This document shows, piece by piece, positions 46,917-59,173 of a DNA stretch of 64,000 nt. Within the stretch, counting starts at the first letter, position 1; every line of letters begins with the position of its first letter. The notes under the pieces are model-generated. The model saw only the letters and a list, made by a program, of their open reading frames with translations. It was not told the DNA's origin and did not search any database. The stretch comes from Typhlomys cinereus (Eukaryota; Chordata; Mammalia; Rodentia; Platacanthomyidae), in assembly GCA_023101885.1 (NCBI GenBank), contig JALPQD010000358.1, positions 186,001 through 250,000 of the forward strand, given 5' to 3'. The position numbers and the translations under genes were made by a program.

Positions 46917-49830
46917 CTAAGAGGTAAGTTCATAGCTCTTAATGCCTACATCAAAAAAAATGGAAACATGACAAATAAATAACTTGAGAATCCAGCTTAA
47001 ACCTTTAGAGACACTAGAGAAATCTGATCCCAAATGCAGTAGAAGGGAGAAGGATAGCAAAATAAGGGAAGAAATATCTGAAATGGAGATTAGGAAAACG
47101 ATACAGAGAATCAAACAGTCAAAAAGCTGGTTCTTTGAAAAAATCAATAAGATTGATACACCCCTAGCTAAATTAACCAAAAGCACGAGAGAGAAAACCC
47201 AAATTAACAAAATTGGAAATGAAAATGGAGTTTTCACTATGGATACCCAAGAAATTCAGAGTATTATCAAGTCACATTTCAAAAACTTATACTCTGTGAA
47301 GTTTGACAACAAAAAAGAAATGGATGAATTCCTAAGTAAGCACAACTTACCAAATTGAATCAGGAAGTTGTGAATTATTTAAATAGTCTTATAACATATG
47401 AGGAAATCAATGAAATAATCTCAAATCTTCCCACCAATAAATGTCCTGGACCCGATGGATTCAGCACAGAGTTCTACCAGACATTTAAGGAGCTAATAAT
47501 ACCAATATTCCTTAAGATGTTCCATCAAATAGCAAACCAAAGAACACTACCAGATTCTTTCTATGAAGCTAATATCATCTTAATCCCAAAACTTAATAAA
47601 GATACACTTAAAAAAGAAAACTATAGGTCAATCTCTTCGATGAACACAGATGCAAAGATTCTCAACAAAGTCTTAGCAAACTGGATTCCAAAACATATCA
47701 AAAAGATCATTCATGGGGAACAAGTAGGTTTTATCCCGGCACTCAAGGTTGGTTCAACATACACCAATCAATAAATGTAATCCATCATACAAACCATTCT
47801 AAAATCCAAGACCACATGATACTCTGGATAGATGCAGAATAAGGTTTTGACAAGATCCAATGGCCTTTTATGATCAAAACCTTAGAGACAGTTGGAATGG
47901 AGGAACATTTTTCAATATAATAAAAGCTGTCTACAACAAGCCCACAGCAAGGATTATACTCAATGGGGAAAAACTGGAAGCATTCCCACTTTGATCAGGA
48001 ACTAGACAAGGCTGTCAGTTTTAACCACTTCTTTTCAATATTGTACTTGAAGTCTTGGCTGAAGACATAAGACAAGAAAGGGAGATAAAAGGGATTCAAA
48101 TCGGCAAGGAAGAAGTCAAGTTATCCCTATTTTCTGATGACATAATTTTATACATGAGTGATCCCAAAAACTCCACCAGGAAACTCCTGGAACTATACAG
48201 AAGTTCAGCAGGGTAGCAGGATACAAAATAAACCTACAACAATCAGTGGCATTCCTATATGCACAAAATGAAAGAAGTGAAAAAGCCCTGAGAGAAACAA
48301 TCCCATTTACTATAACTCCTAAAAAAAAGAAATACCTTGGTATAAACCTAACCAAGGAAGTAAGTGACCTTTACAATGAAAACTTTAAAACCCTAAAAAA
48401 AGAAATTACAGAAGACACCAGAAAGTGGAAAGACCTGCTATGTTCTTAGATTGGCATAATCAATATTATAAAAATGACCATCCTCCCAAAGGCAATATAC
48501 AGATTCAATGCTATATCAATTAAAACCCCAAAGGAATTCTTTAAAGAAGTTGATCAAACAATCTCAACATTCACATGGAGGCACAAAAAAACCAGGATAT
48601 CAAAAACAATCCTGAGTAACAAAAACACTGCTGGAGGTATCTCCATACCAAACCTTAGTCTACACTACAAATCCATAGTTATAAAAACAGCCTGGTACTG
48701 GCTCTAAAATGGACACATGGATCAATGGATAAGGATTGAAGACCCAGATATAAGCCCACACAACTACAGCCATTTGGTCTTTGACAAAGGGGCCCAAAAA
48801 CTCCAATGGAAAAGAACAACATCTTCAACACATGGTGCTGGCAAAACTGGATCTCCACATGCAGAAGATTAAAACTGGACCCGTACTTGATACCATGTAC
48901 AAGAATTAATTCTAAATGGAACAAGGACTTCAATATAAGGTCAGAGACTATGAAAACCTTAGTTGAAAGGGTAGGGATCTCCCTGGAGCTGAATGGACTA
49001 AGCCAACAGTTCCTAATCGGAAATCCAATAGCGCAGTTAATACAAACAACACTCATCAGATGGAATCTTATGAAATTAAAGAGCTTCTGTTCAGATAAAG
49101 AGATTGTAACTCGAGCACAAAAGCAACCCACAGAATGGGAGAAAATCTTCACTAACCATGTATCTGATAGAGCTCTATTAGAAAACTAAACACCAAGGAA
49201 ACAAATGGGTCCATTAAAAAATGGGCCTTGGAACTTAAAAGAAACTTTACCAAGGACGAAAATTAAATGTCTAACAAATATCTTAAAAAATGCTCCACAT
49301 CCTTAGCCACCAGGGAAGTGCAAATCAAAACTTCCCTGAGATATCATCTCACCCTGGTCAGGATGGCAAAAATCCACAATACAACAACACCAAATGCTGG
49401 AGAGGATGTGGAGAGAGGGGAACTCTCCTACGTTGCTGGTAGGAATGCAGGCTCATACAACCACTCTGGCGAGCTGTCTGGCAATTCTTAAAGAAGTTAG
49501 ATTGAAATGCCATATGACCCTCCTATTCCACTTTTGGGAATAACCCCTCATACAGCAAAAATTCTCCTTGATAGCACAAGCACAACCATGTTCATAGCAG
49601 CTCTGCTTACAATAGCAAAGTCATGGAATCAACCCAAATGTCCAACAGTTGACGAGTGGATAAGGAAAATGTGGTACATTTATATAATGGAATGCTACTC
49701 AGCCATCAAAAATGATGAATTACTGGAATTTGCCAGGAAATGGATGGAATTAGAAACAATTATATTGAGTGAAGTATCCCAGAAACAGAAAATTAAGCGT
49801 CGTATGTACTCCCTAATAGGTGGCTCCTAG
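46035..49830 (+). pseudogene. Hybrid L1 ORF2 across units 3/4: intact endonuclease, dead RT
   Basis: Follows the intact ORF1 after a 50-bp spacer, as in a normal bicistronic L1. Codons 1-315 (46035-46982) are open and contain the full endonuclease. The frame then breaks at the O-derived 8-A run just after the recombination block. Downstream RT lesions match those of the other units. Together with ORF1 at 44911, this unit could still encode both an RNA-binding protein and an endonuclease domain. Confidence 0.92.
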
Positions 49831-52800
49831 TACGAAACCCACTTAGAGACACACTCAAAGATAAATCTCTGTAATACCTACAGTAATTGCAAAGTTTATA
49901 AACAAGAGGGAAGGGGAAGGAGGGCCCCACCAAAAACAAGGAGACAGTGGATCATGTTATAGCAGAAAAAATAGGCCACCATCAAGGACTGCAAGTAAGT
50001 AATGAGACATCTGGTTAAGCTCATAGACTGTCCTTCCTGGTCACTTGTATCTGATGGGGCATGATCTTACCAGAAAGGGAGGGCATACAGTCTGGCAGAT
50101 AGAAGGTAACCATTTTACAATGGGAGACTCACCTACCCCTCACCACAGTCTCCTACTCTTATTCCATATACCTTTGAATCAGCTTTTTATCTCTGACCAG
50201 CGGGTGACATCCAATACCCATCAGGATGAAGTGAAGGGCATTGCAGGAGCAGCAAAACTGAAAAAAAAAATCAACAAACCATAATTCAGAACATCAGAGT
50301 CTCTATATCAACCACTTGGAATCAGGTCTACCTAATCTCTCCCCATCCTGAAGCTGAGGGAAATTTGGGAAGAGCGTCGGTAAGATTGTAAGAGCACAAA
50401 GATGGGAGGAGTCATGATATGCAAGATACTCGACACAAGTTAGGGCCAAAGCAATTATAATAGGACTCTGCATGATCTGTGCAATGACCAACATATCATT
50501 GACATTTCAAAGTCTACCATGGACTAAAGGCGCTAGGATCCTTAGAAGCAAGGGATTAACTAGTCACAATAGTGTTCCTATACTTAAGAGGAACACAAAA
50601 AGAGTTCTAGGAAATGCCACTCAGTCCTTACACCTCTTCAGAGAGGAGGACCCAGAGGAAAGTTTGATATACACATTAAAGGATGCTTCAGAGATGAGGG
50701 GAGGGGGCACTGGGAGAAAGGGAGGGAGGGGGAAAGGAAGGGAAAAAGGGGGGGAAGTAGGGAGGTCTAGGATGAGGTGGAGGGAGGGTGGGGCAGGGGT
50801 ACCTATTACATTTGTATGAGCAGAAAATAAATAAATAATAAAAGAAACTTAAAAAAAAACACTGCTGGAGGTATCACCATATCAAACCTGAATCTATATT
50901 ACAAATCCATAGTAATAAAAGCAGCCTGGTACTGGCTCTAAAAGAGACATGTAGATTAATGGAGAAGGGTGGAACACCCAGGTATAAGTACATACAATTA
51001 CAGCCATTTGATCATTGACAAAGTGGTCTAAAAGAATTCAATGGGAACAATGCCAAAGTCAAAGTGCAAATCCATGAGAAGCAACACTCAAGTAAACAAA
51101 TTTCCCACTGAAGGAATTAATCCCATAATGTTAGACTCCAACAAGAACAAACCCGCGGAAAAAGGCCAAGAAAGCCTGACCCAGGATAACGACTTTCAAA
51201 ATATGATCATTACCATGTTCAATACTATGAAAGAGGAAATCCGGGAGGAATTACATAATCGAATCAATCGCTTTGAAGAGGAACACAACAGACATCTGGA
51301 GGAGTTGAAAAAAACAGTGCAAGAAACAAAAAGTGGCATAGAGCAGTTAAAACAAACTCAAGCAGAGTTTAAAACTGAGCTAAAAGACAAGTTATCTTCA
51401 ACCCAGAACGCCACAGAGAGTCTAATCAACAGAACTAATGAAGCAGAAAACAGAATTTCAGACCTTGAAGATAAAGTGGGAGTACTAACCAGCTCAATGG
51501 AAGAGGTTGTTAAAGCCAAAAAGATACTTGAGAGAAATATCCAAGCGATATGGGACACCCTGAAGAAGCCTAACATGCGTATTCATGGAATACCAGAGCA
51601 AGAATCTCAAAATACCACCCCTGAGGAAATTTTTCAAACGATCATCAAGGAAAACTTTCCTCATCTAAAAAAAGAGAGGCCCATTCATATACAAGAGGCA
51701 TTCCGCACCCCAAACAGATACGACCAAAATAGAAGCACACCGCGGCAAATAATAGTTAAAACACTCCACATTCAAGATAAAGAACTGGTGCTGAGAGCTT
51801 CAAGGGAGAAAAAACAAGTCACTTTTAAAGGCAAACCTATTAAAATAACAAATGACTTCTCAGTCGAAACAGTAAAAGCAAGAAGAGCTTGGAGAGACAT
51901 ACTTCAAGTATTGAATGAGCAAAAATGTCAACCCAGGCTGATTTACCCTGCAAAACTATCAGTCATGATCGAGGGAGAAAGAAAAATTTTCCAGCACAAA
52001 GACAACTTTAAGGGATACATGGCCACCAAACCAGGCCTTCAAAAAATGCTAGAAATGATACTCAAGCGTGAAGAAAAAAACAGGCATATCCAGGAGAACA
52101 GAAGGCAAATATAACACCATTAAAAGCGAAGCAATATACTTATAAAAGCTACTAAACATAATAAATGTCTGGAATTAACAATAGTTTCTCCATTATAACA
52201 CTAAATGTTAATGGACTTAATTCACCGATCAAGAGACACAGATTACAAACTTGGATTAAAAATCACAATCCATCAATCTGTTGCCTGCAGGAAACCCATC
52301 TCACCACAAAAGATAGGCATGCTCTAAAAATAAAAGGCTGGTCAACAATTCTACAAGCAAATGGAAGCAGAAAACAGGCAGGGGTAGCCATTATGCTATC
52401 AGACAAAGTGGATTTCAAACCAAAAAAAATTATAAGAGACACGGATGGATACTACATTTTAGTCACAGGTACAATTCACCAGGAAGATTTCACAATACTG
52501 AACATATATGCACCCAATACGGGCCCCTCCACATTCATTAAGAAAACCCTACAGCGTCTAAAGCAAGAAATCAACCCCCAAACGATAATTCTTGGGGACT
52601 TCAACACCGCCCTCTCTACATGGGATAGATCAACAGGTCAAAAGCTTCACAGAGACACTTTGAAACTTAATCAAACCCTGAAAGAAATGGACCTCACAGA
52701 TCTCTATCGAACTTTTCACCCACGCACCAAAGAATACACATTTTTCTCAGCAGCACACAGAACTTTCTCCAAAATAGATCACATATTGGGCCACAAAATG

Positions 52801-53046
52801 AATCTACACATATACAAGAAAGTTGAAATTCTAACCTGTGCCCTATCAGACCACCACGGCCTAAAGCTGGACATCCACAACACATCAAACAAGAGAAAAT
52901 ACACTAACTCCTGGAAACTTAACACTATGATGCTGAATGAGAACTGGATTCAGGAAGAAATTAAAAAGGAAATTCAAGATTTCCTGAAAGTGAATGATAA
53001 CGAAAATACAACTTACCAAAATCTCTGGGACACAATGAAAGCTGTT
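46917..53046 (+). repeat. Array unit 4
   Basis: Carries an intact ORF1 (51041-52114) and an intact ORF2 endonuclease part (from 52165). A private 'AACTAG' variant lies near 50568, where units 1-3 read 'AATAG' and unit 5 reads 'AACAG'. Confidence 0.93.
51041..52114 (+). CDS. L1 ORF1 protein, intact (unit 4)
   Basis: Identical, as far as I can see, to the 357-residue ORF1 of unit 3: coiled coil, RRM and basic C-terminal domain all present, with the 6-A run that keeps the frame open near 51806. The natural start is at 51050 (MPKSK), and the upstream ATG at 51041 adds three residues. It sits 50 bp before the ORF2 start at 52165. Confidence 0.9.
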   Translation: MGTMPKSKCKSMRSNTQVNKFPTEGINPIMLDSNKNKPAEKGQESLTQDNDFQNMIITMFNTMKEEIREELHNRINRFEEEHNRHLEELKKTVQETKSGIEQLKQTQAEFKTELKDKLSSTQNATESLINRTNEAENRISDLEDKVGVLTSSMEEVVKAKKILERNIQAIWDTLKKPNMRIHGIPEQESQNTTPEEIFQTIIKENFPHLKKERPIHIQEAFRTPNRYDQNRSTPRQIIVKTLHIQDKELVLRASREKKQVTFKGKPIKITNDFSVETVKARRAWRDILQVLNEQKCQPRLIYPAKLSVMIEGERKIFQHKDNFKGYMATKPGLQKMLEMILKREEKNRHIQENRRQI

Positions 53047-55959
53047 CTAAGAGGTAAGTTCATAGCTCTTAATGCCTACATCAAAAAAAATGGAAACATG
53101 ACAAATAAATAACTTGAGAATCCAGCTTAAACCTTTAGAGACACTAGAGAAATCTGATCCCAAATGCAGTAGAAGGGAGAAGGATAGCAAAATAAGGGAA
53201 GAAATATCTGAAATGGAGATTAGGAAAACGATACAGAGAATCAAACAGTCAAAAAGCTGGTTCTTTGAAAAAATCAATAAGATTGATACACCCCTAGCTA
53301 AATTAACCAAAAGCACGAGAGAGAAAACCCAAATTAACAAAATTGGAAATGAAAATGGAGTTTTCACTATGGATACCCAAGAAATTCAGAGTATTATCAA
53401 GTCACATTTCAAAAACTTATACTCTGTGAAGTTTGACAACAAAAAAGAAATGGATGAATTCCTAAGTAAGCACAACTTACCAAATTGAATCAGGAAGTTG
53501 TGAATTATTTAAATAGTCTTATAACATATGAGGAAATCAATGAAATAATCTCAAATCTTCCCACCAATAAATGTCCTGGACCCGATGGATTCAGCACAGA
53601 GTTCTACCAGACATTTAAGGAGCTAATAATACCAATATTCCTTAAGATGTTCCATCAAATAGCAAACCAAAGAACACTACCAGATTCTTTCTATGAAGCT
53701 AATATCATCTTAATCCCAAAACTTAATAAAGATACACTTAAAAAAGAAAACTATAGGTCAATCTCTTCGATGAACACAGATGCAAAGATTCTCAACAAAG
53801 TCTTAGCAAACTGGATTCCAAAACATATCAAAAAGATCATTCATGGGGAACAAGTAGGTTTTATCCCGGCACTCAAGGTTGGTTCAACATACACCAATCA
53901 ATAAATGTAATCCATCATACAAACCATTCTAAAATCCAAGACCACATGATACTCTGGATAGATGCAGAATAAGGTTTTGACAAGATCCAATGGCCTTTTA
54001 TGATCAAAACCTTAGAGACAGTTGGAATGGAGGAACATTTTTCAATATAATAAAAGCTGTCTACAACAAGCCCACAGCAAGGATTATACTCAATGGGGAA
54101 AAACTGGAAGCATTCCCACTTTGATCAGGAACTAGACAAGGCTGTCAGTTTTAACCACTTCTTTTCAATATTGTACTTGAAGTCTTGGCTGAAGACATAA
54201 GACAAGAAAGGGAGATAAAAGGGATTCAAATCGGCAAGGAAGAAGTCAAGTTATCCCTATTTTCTGATGACATAATTTTATACATGAGTGATCCCAAAAA
54301 CTCCACCAGGAAACTCCTGGAACTATACAGAAGTTCAGCAGGGTAGCAGGATACAAAATAAACCTACAACAATCAGTGGCATTCCTATATGCACAAAATG
54401 AAAGAAGTGAAAAAGCCCTGAGAGAAACAATCCCATTTACTATAACTCCTAAAAAAAAGAAATACCTTGGTATAAACCTAACCAAGGAAGTAAGTGACCT
54501 TTACAATGAAAACTTTAAAACCCTAAAAAAAGAAATTACAGAAGACACCAGAAAGTGGAAAGACCTGCTATGTTCTTAGATTGGCATAATCAATATTATA
54601 AAAATGACCATCCTCCCAAAGGCAATATACAGATTCAATGCTATATCAATTAAAACCCCAAAGGAATTCTTTAAAGAAGTTGATCAAACAATCTCAACAT
54701 TCACATGGAGGCACAAAAAAACCAGGATATCAAAAACAATCCTGAGTAACAAAAACACTGCTGGAGGTATCTCCATACCAAACCTTAGTCTACACTACAA
54801 ATCCATAGTTATAAAAACAGCCTGGTACTGGCTCTAAAATGGACACATGGATCAATGGATAAGGATTGAAGACCCAGATATAAGCCCACACAACTACAGC
54901 CATTTGGTCTTTGACAAAGGGGCCCAAAAACTCCAATGGAAAAGAACAACATCTTCAACACATGGTGCTGGCAAAACTGGATCTCCACATGCAGAAGATT
55001 AAAACTGGACCCGTACTTGATACCATGTACAAGAATTAATTCTAAATGGAACAAGGACTTCAATATAAGGTCAGAGACTATGAAAACCTTAGTTGAAAGG
55101 GTAGGGATCTCCCTGGAGCTGAATGGACTAAGCCAACAGTTCCTAATCGGAAATCCAATAGCGCAGTTAATACAAACAACACTCATCAGATGGAATCTTA
55201 TGAAATTAAAGAGCTTCTGTTCAGATAAAGAGATTGTAACTCGAGCACAAAAGCAACCCACAGAATGGGAGAAAATCTTCACTAACCATGTATCTGATAG
55301 AGCTCTATTAGAAAACTAAACACCAAGGAAACAAATGGGTCCATTAAAAAATGGGCCTTGGAACTTAAAGAAACTTTACCAAGGACGAAAATTAAATGTC
55401 TAACAAATATCTTAAAAAATGCTCCACATCCTTAGCCACCAGGGAAGTGCAAATCAAAACTTCCCTGAGATATCATCTCACCCTGGTCAGGATGGCAAAA
55501 ATCCACAATACAACAACACCAAATGCTGGAGAGGATGTGGAGAGAGGGGAACTCTCCTACGTTGCTGGTAGGAATGCAGGCTCATACAACCACTCTGGCG
55601 AGCTGTCTGGCAATTCTTAAAGAAGTTAGATTGAAATGCCATATGACCCTCCTATTCCACTTTTGGGAATAACCCCTCATACAGCAAAAATTCTCCTTGA
55701 TAGCACAAGCACAACCATGTTCATAGCAGCTCTGCTTACAATAGCAAAGTCATGGAATCAACCCAAATGTCCAACAGTTGACGAGTGGATAAGGAAAATG
55801 TGGTACATTTATATAATGGAATGCTACTCAGCCATCAAAAATGATGAATTACTGGAATTTGCCAGGAAATGGATGGAATTAGAAACAATTATATTGAGTG
55901 AAGTATCCCAGAAACAGAAAATTAAGCGTCGTATGTACTCCCTAATAGGTGGCTCCTAG
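52165..55959 (+). pseudogene. Hybrid L1 ORF2 across units 4/5: intact endonuclease, dead RT
   Basis: Codons 1-315 (52165-53112) are open with the full endonuclease (LNVN, LQETH, GDFN, SDHH). The remainder derives from O and carries the same stops and frameshifts as the other units, plus one private single-A loss near 55368. It ends at KRRMYSLIGGS. Confidence 0.92.
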
Positions 55960-58900
55960 TACGAAACCCACTTAGAGACACACTCAAAGATAAATCTCTG
56001 TAATACCTACAGTAATTGCAAAGTTTATAAACAAGAGGGAAGGGGAAGGAGGGCCCCACCAAAAACAAGGAGACAGTGGATCATGTTATAGCAGAAAAAA
56101 TAGGCCACCATCAAGGACTGCAAGTAAGTAATGAGACATCTGGTTAAGCTCACAGACTGTCCTTCCTGGTCACTTGTATCTGATGGGGCATGATCTTACC
56201 AGAAAGGGAGGGCATACAGTCTGGCAGATAGAAGGTAACCATTTTACAATGGGAGACTCACCTACCCCTCACCACAGTCTCCTACTCTTATTCCATATAC
56301 CTTTGAATCAGCTTTTTATCTCTGACCAGCGGGTGACATCCAATACCCATCAGGATGAAGTGAAGGGCATTGCAGGAGCAGCAAAACTGAAAAAAAAAAT
56401 CAACAAACCATAATTCAGAACATCAGAGTCTCTATATCAACCACTTGGAATCAGGTCTACCTAATCTCTCCCCATCCTGAAGCTGAGGGAAATTTGGGAA
56501 GAGCGTCGGTAAGATTGTAAGAGCACAAAGATGGGAGGAGTCATGATATGCAAGATACTCGACACAAGTTAGGGCCAAAGCAATTATAATAGGACTCTGC
56601 ATGATCTGTGCAATGACCAACATATCATTGACATTTCAAAGTCTACCATGGACTAAAGGCGCTAGGATCCTTAGAAGCAAGGGATTAACAGTCACAATAG
56701 TGTTCCTATACTTAAGAGGAACACAAAAAGAGTTCTAGGAAATGCCACTCAGTCCTTACACCTCTTCAGAGAGGAGGACCCAGAGGAAAGTTTGATATAC
56801 ACATTAAAGGATGCTTCAGAGATGAGGGGAGGGGGCACTGGGAGAAAGGGAGGGAGGGGGAAAGGAAGGGAAAAAGGGGGGGAAGTAGGGAGGTCTAGGA
56901 TGAGGTGGAGGGAGGGTGGGGCAGGGGTACCTATTACATTTGTATGAGCAGAAAATAAATAAATAATAAAAGAAACTTAAAAAAAACACTGCTGGAGGTA
57001 TCACCATATCAAACCTGAATCTATATTACAAATCCATAGTAATAAAAGCAGCCTGGTACTGGCTCTAAAGAGACATGTAGATTAATGGAGAAGGGTGGAA
57101 CACCCAGGTATAAGTACATACAATTACAGCCATTTGATCATTGACAAAGTGGTCTAAAAGAATTCAATGGGAACAATGCCAAAGTCAAAGTGCAAATCCA
57201 TGAGAAGCAACACTCAAGTAAACAAATTTCCCACTGAAGGAATTAATCCCATAATGTTAGACTCCAACAAGAACAAACCCGCGGAAAAAAGGCCAAGAAA
57301 GCCTGACCCAGGATAACGACTTTCAAAATATGATCATTACCATGTTCAATACTATGAAAGAGGAAATCCGGGAGGAATTACATAATCGAATCAATCGCTT
57401 TGAAGAGGAACACAACAGACATCTGGAGGAGTTGAGAAAAACAGTGCAAGAAAACAAAAAGTGGCATAGAGCAGTTACAACAAACTCAAGCAGAGTTTAA
57501 AACTGAGCTAAAAGACAAGTTATCTTCAACCCAGAACGCCACAGAGAGTCTAATCAACAGAACTAATGAAGCAGAAAACAGAATTTCAGACCTTGAAGAT
57601 AAAGTGGGAGTACTAACCAGCTCAATGGAAGAGGTTGTTAAAGCCAAAAAGATACTTGAGAGAAATATCCAAGCGATATGGGACACCCTGAAGAAGCCTA
57701 ACATGCGTATTCATGGAATACCAGAGCAAGAATCTCAAAATACCACCCCTGAGGAAATTTTTCAAACGATCATCAAGGAAAACTTTCCTCATCTAAAAAA
57801 AGAGAGGCCCATTCATATACAAGAGGCATTCCGCACCCCAAACAGATACGACCAAAATAGAAGCACACCGCGGCAAATAATAGTTAAAACACTCCACATT
57901 CAAGATAAAGAACTGGTGCTGAGAGCTTCAAGGGAGAAAAAACAAGTCACTTTTAAAGGCAAACCTATTAAAATAACAAATGACTTCTCAGTCGAAACAG
58001 TAAAAGCAAGAAGAGCTTGGAGAGACATACTTCAAGTATTGAATGAGCAAAAATGTCAACCCAGGCTGATTTACCCTGCAAAACTATCAGTCATGATCGA
58101 GGGAGAAAGAAAAATTTTCCAGCACAAAGACAACTTTAAGGGATACATGGCCACCAAACCAGGCCTTCAAAAATGCTAGAAATGATACTCAAGCGTGAAG
58201 AAAAAAACAGGCATATCCAGGAGAACAGAAGGCAAATATAACACCATTAAAAGCGAAGCAATATACTTATAAAAGCTACTAAACATAATAAATGTCTGGA
58301 ATTAACAATAGTTTCTCCATTATAACACTAAATGTTAATGGACTTAATTCACCGATCAAGAGACACAGATTACAAACTTGGATTAAAAATCACAATCCAT
58401 CAATCTGTTGCCTGCAGGAAACCCATCTCACCACAAAAGATAGGCATGCTCTAAAAATAAAAGGCTGGTCAACAATTCTACAAGCAAATGGAAGCAGAAA
58501 ACAGGCAGGGGTAGCCATTATGCTATCAGACAAAGTGGATTTCAAACCAAAAAAAATTATAAGAGACACGGATGGATACTACATTTTAGTCACAGGTACA
58601 ATTCACCAGGAAGATTTCACAATACTGAACATATATGCACCCAATACGGGCCCCTCCACATTCATTAAGAAAACCCTACAGCGTCTAAAGCAAGAAATCA
58701 ACCCCCAAACGATAATTCTTGGGGACTTCAACACCGCCCTCTCTACATGGGATAGATCAACAGGTCAAAAGCTTCACAGAGACACTTTGAAACTTAATCA
58801 AACCCTGAAAGAAATGGACCTCACAGATCTCTATAGAACTTTTCACCCACGCACCAAAGAATACACATTTTTCTCAGCAGCACACAGAACTTTCTCCAAA

Positions 58901-59173
58901 ATAGATCACATATTGGGCCACAAAATGAATCTACACATATACAAGAAAGTTGAAATTCTAACCTGTGCCCTATCAGACCACCACGGCCTAAAGCTGGACA
59001 TCCACAACACATCAAACAAGAGAAAATACACTAACTCCTGGAAACTTAACACTATGATGCTGAATGAGAACTGGATTCAGGAAGAAATTAAAAAGGAAAT
59101 TCAAGATTTCCTGAAAGTGAATGATAACGCAAATACAACTTACCAAAATCTCTGGGACACAATGAAAGCTGTT
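53047..59173 (+). repeat. Array unit 5, running into element Y
   Basis: Last unit. It is continuous with the unrearranged 3' part of Y after 59203. Private variants: one A fewer near 55368, C for T near 56152, one A fewer near 57068, indels in ORF1 near 57290, 57450 and 58170, and substitutions in the ORF2 start region (for example near 58834 and 59130). Confidence 0.93.
57176..58241 (+). pseudogene. L1 ORF1 of element Y (unit 5), broken by small indels
   Basis: Same protein as the intact ORF1s of units 3 and 4, but with three single-base indels in A runs: an extra A near 57290 (GCGGAAAAAAGG), an extra A near 57450 and a missing A near 58170. The open part (57604-58179) spans the RRM and most of the C-terminal domain. 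All three indels are in homopolymers, so assembly or read errors should be considered before it is called dead. Confidence 0.9.

Larger units (their letters stand above)
28531..59173 (+). repeat. Tandem array: five copies of a hybrid L1 unit of about 6.13 kb
   Basis: Five head-to-tail copies: 28531-34658 (6128 bp), 34659-40788 (6130), 40789-46916 (6128), 46917-53046 (6130) and 53047-59173 (6127). Unit order is O-derived ORF2 from about codon 295 to its end, O 3' UTR and A-rich tail, the H fragment of about 186 bp, Y-derived ORF1, spacer, and Y-derived ORF2 codons 1 to about 295. Copies differ by only a handful of substitutions and single-base indels, mostly in A or G runs. Every unit boundary lies in a 30-bp block present in both O (28531-28560) and Y (59174-59203). 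Upstream of the block the unit matches Y and not O. Downstream it matches O and not Y. That is the signature of unequal crossing-over between two direct L1 copies. Confidence 0.95.

Noticed and set aside
28531..59173. CRISPR-like or centromeric satellite array
   Set aside because: The 6.13-kb unit is made of recognisable L1 parts with coding frames. There are no short repeats with spacers and no alpha- or minor-satellite-like monomers.
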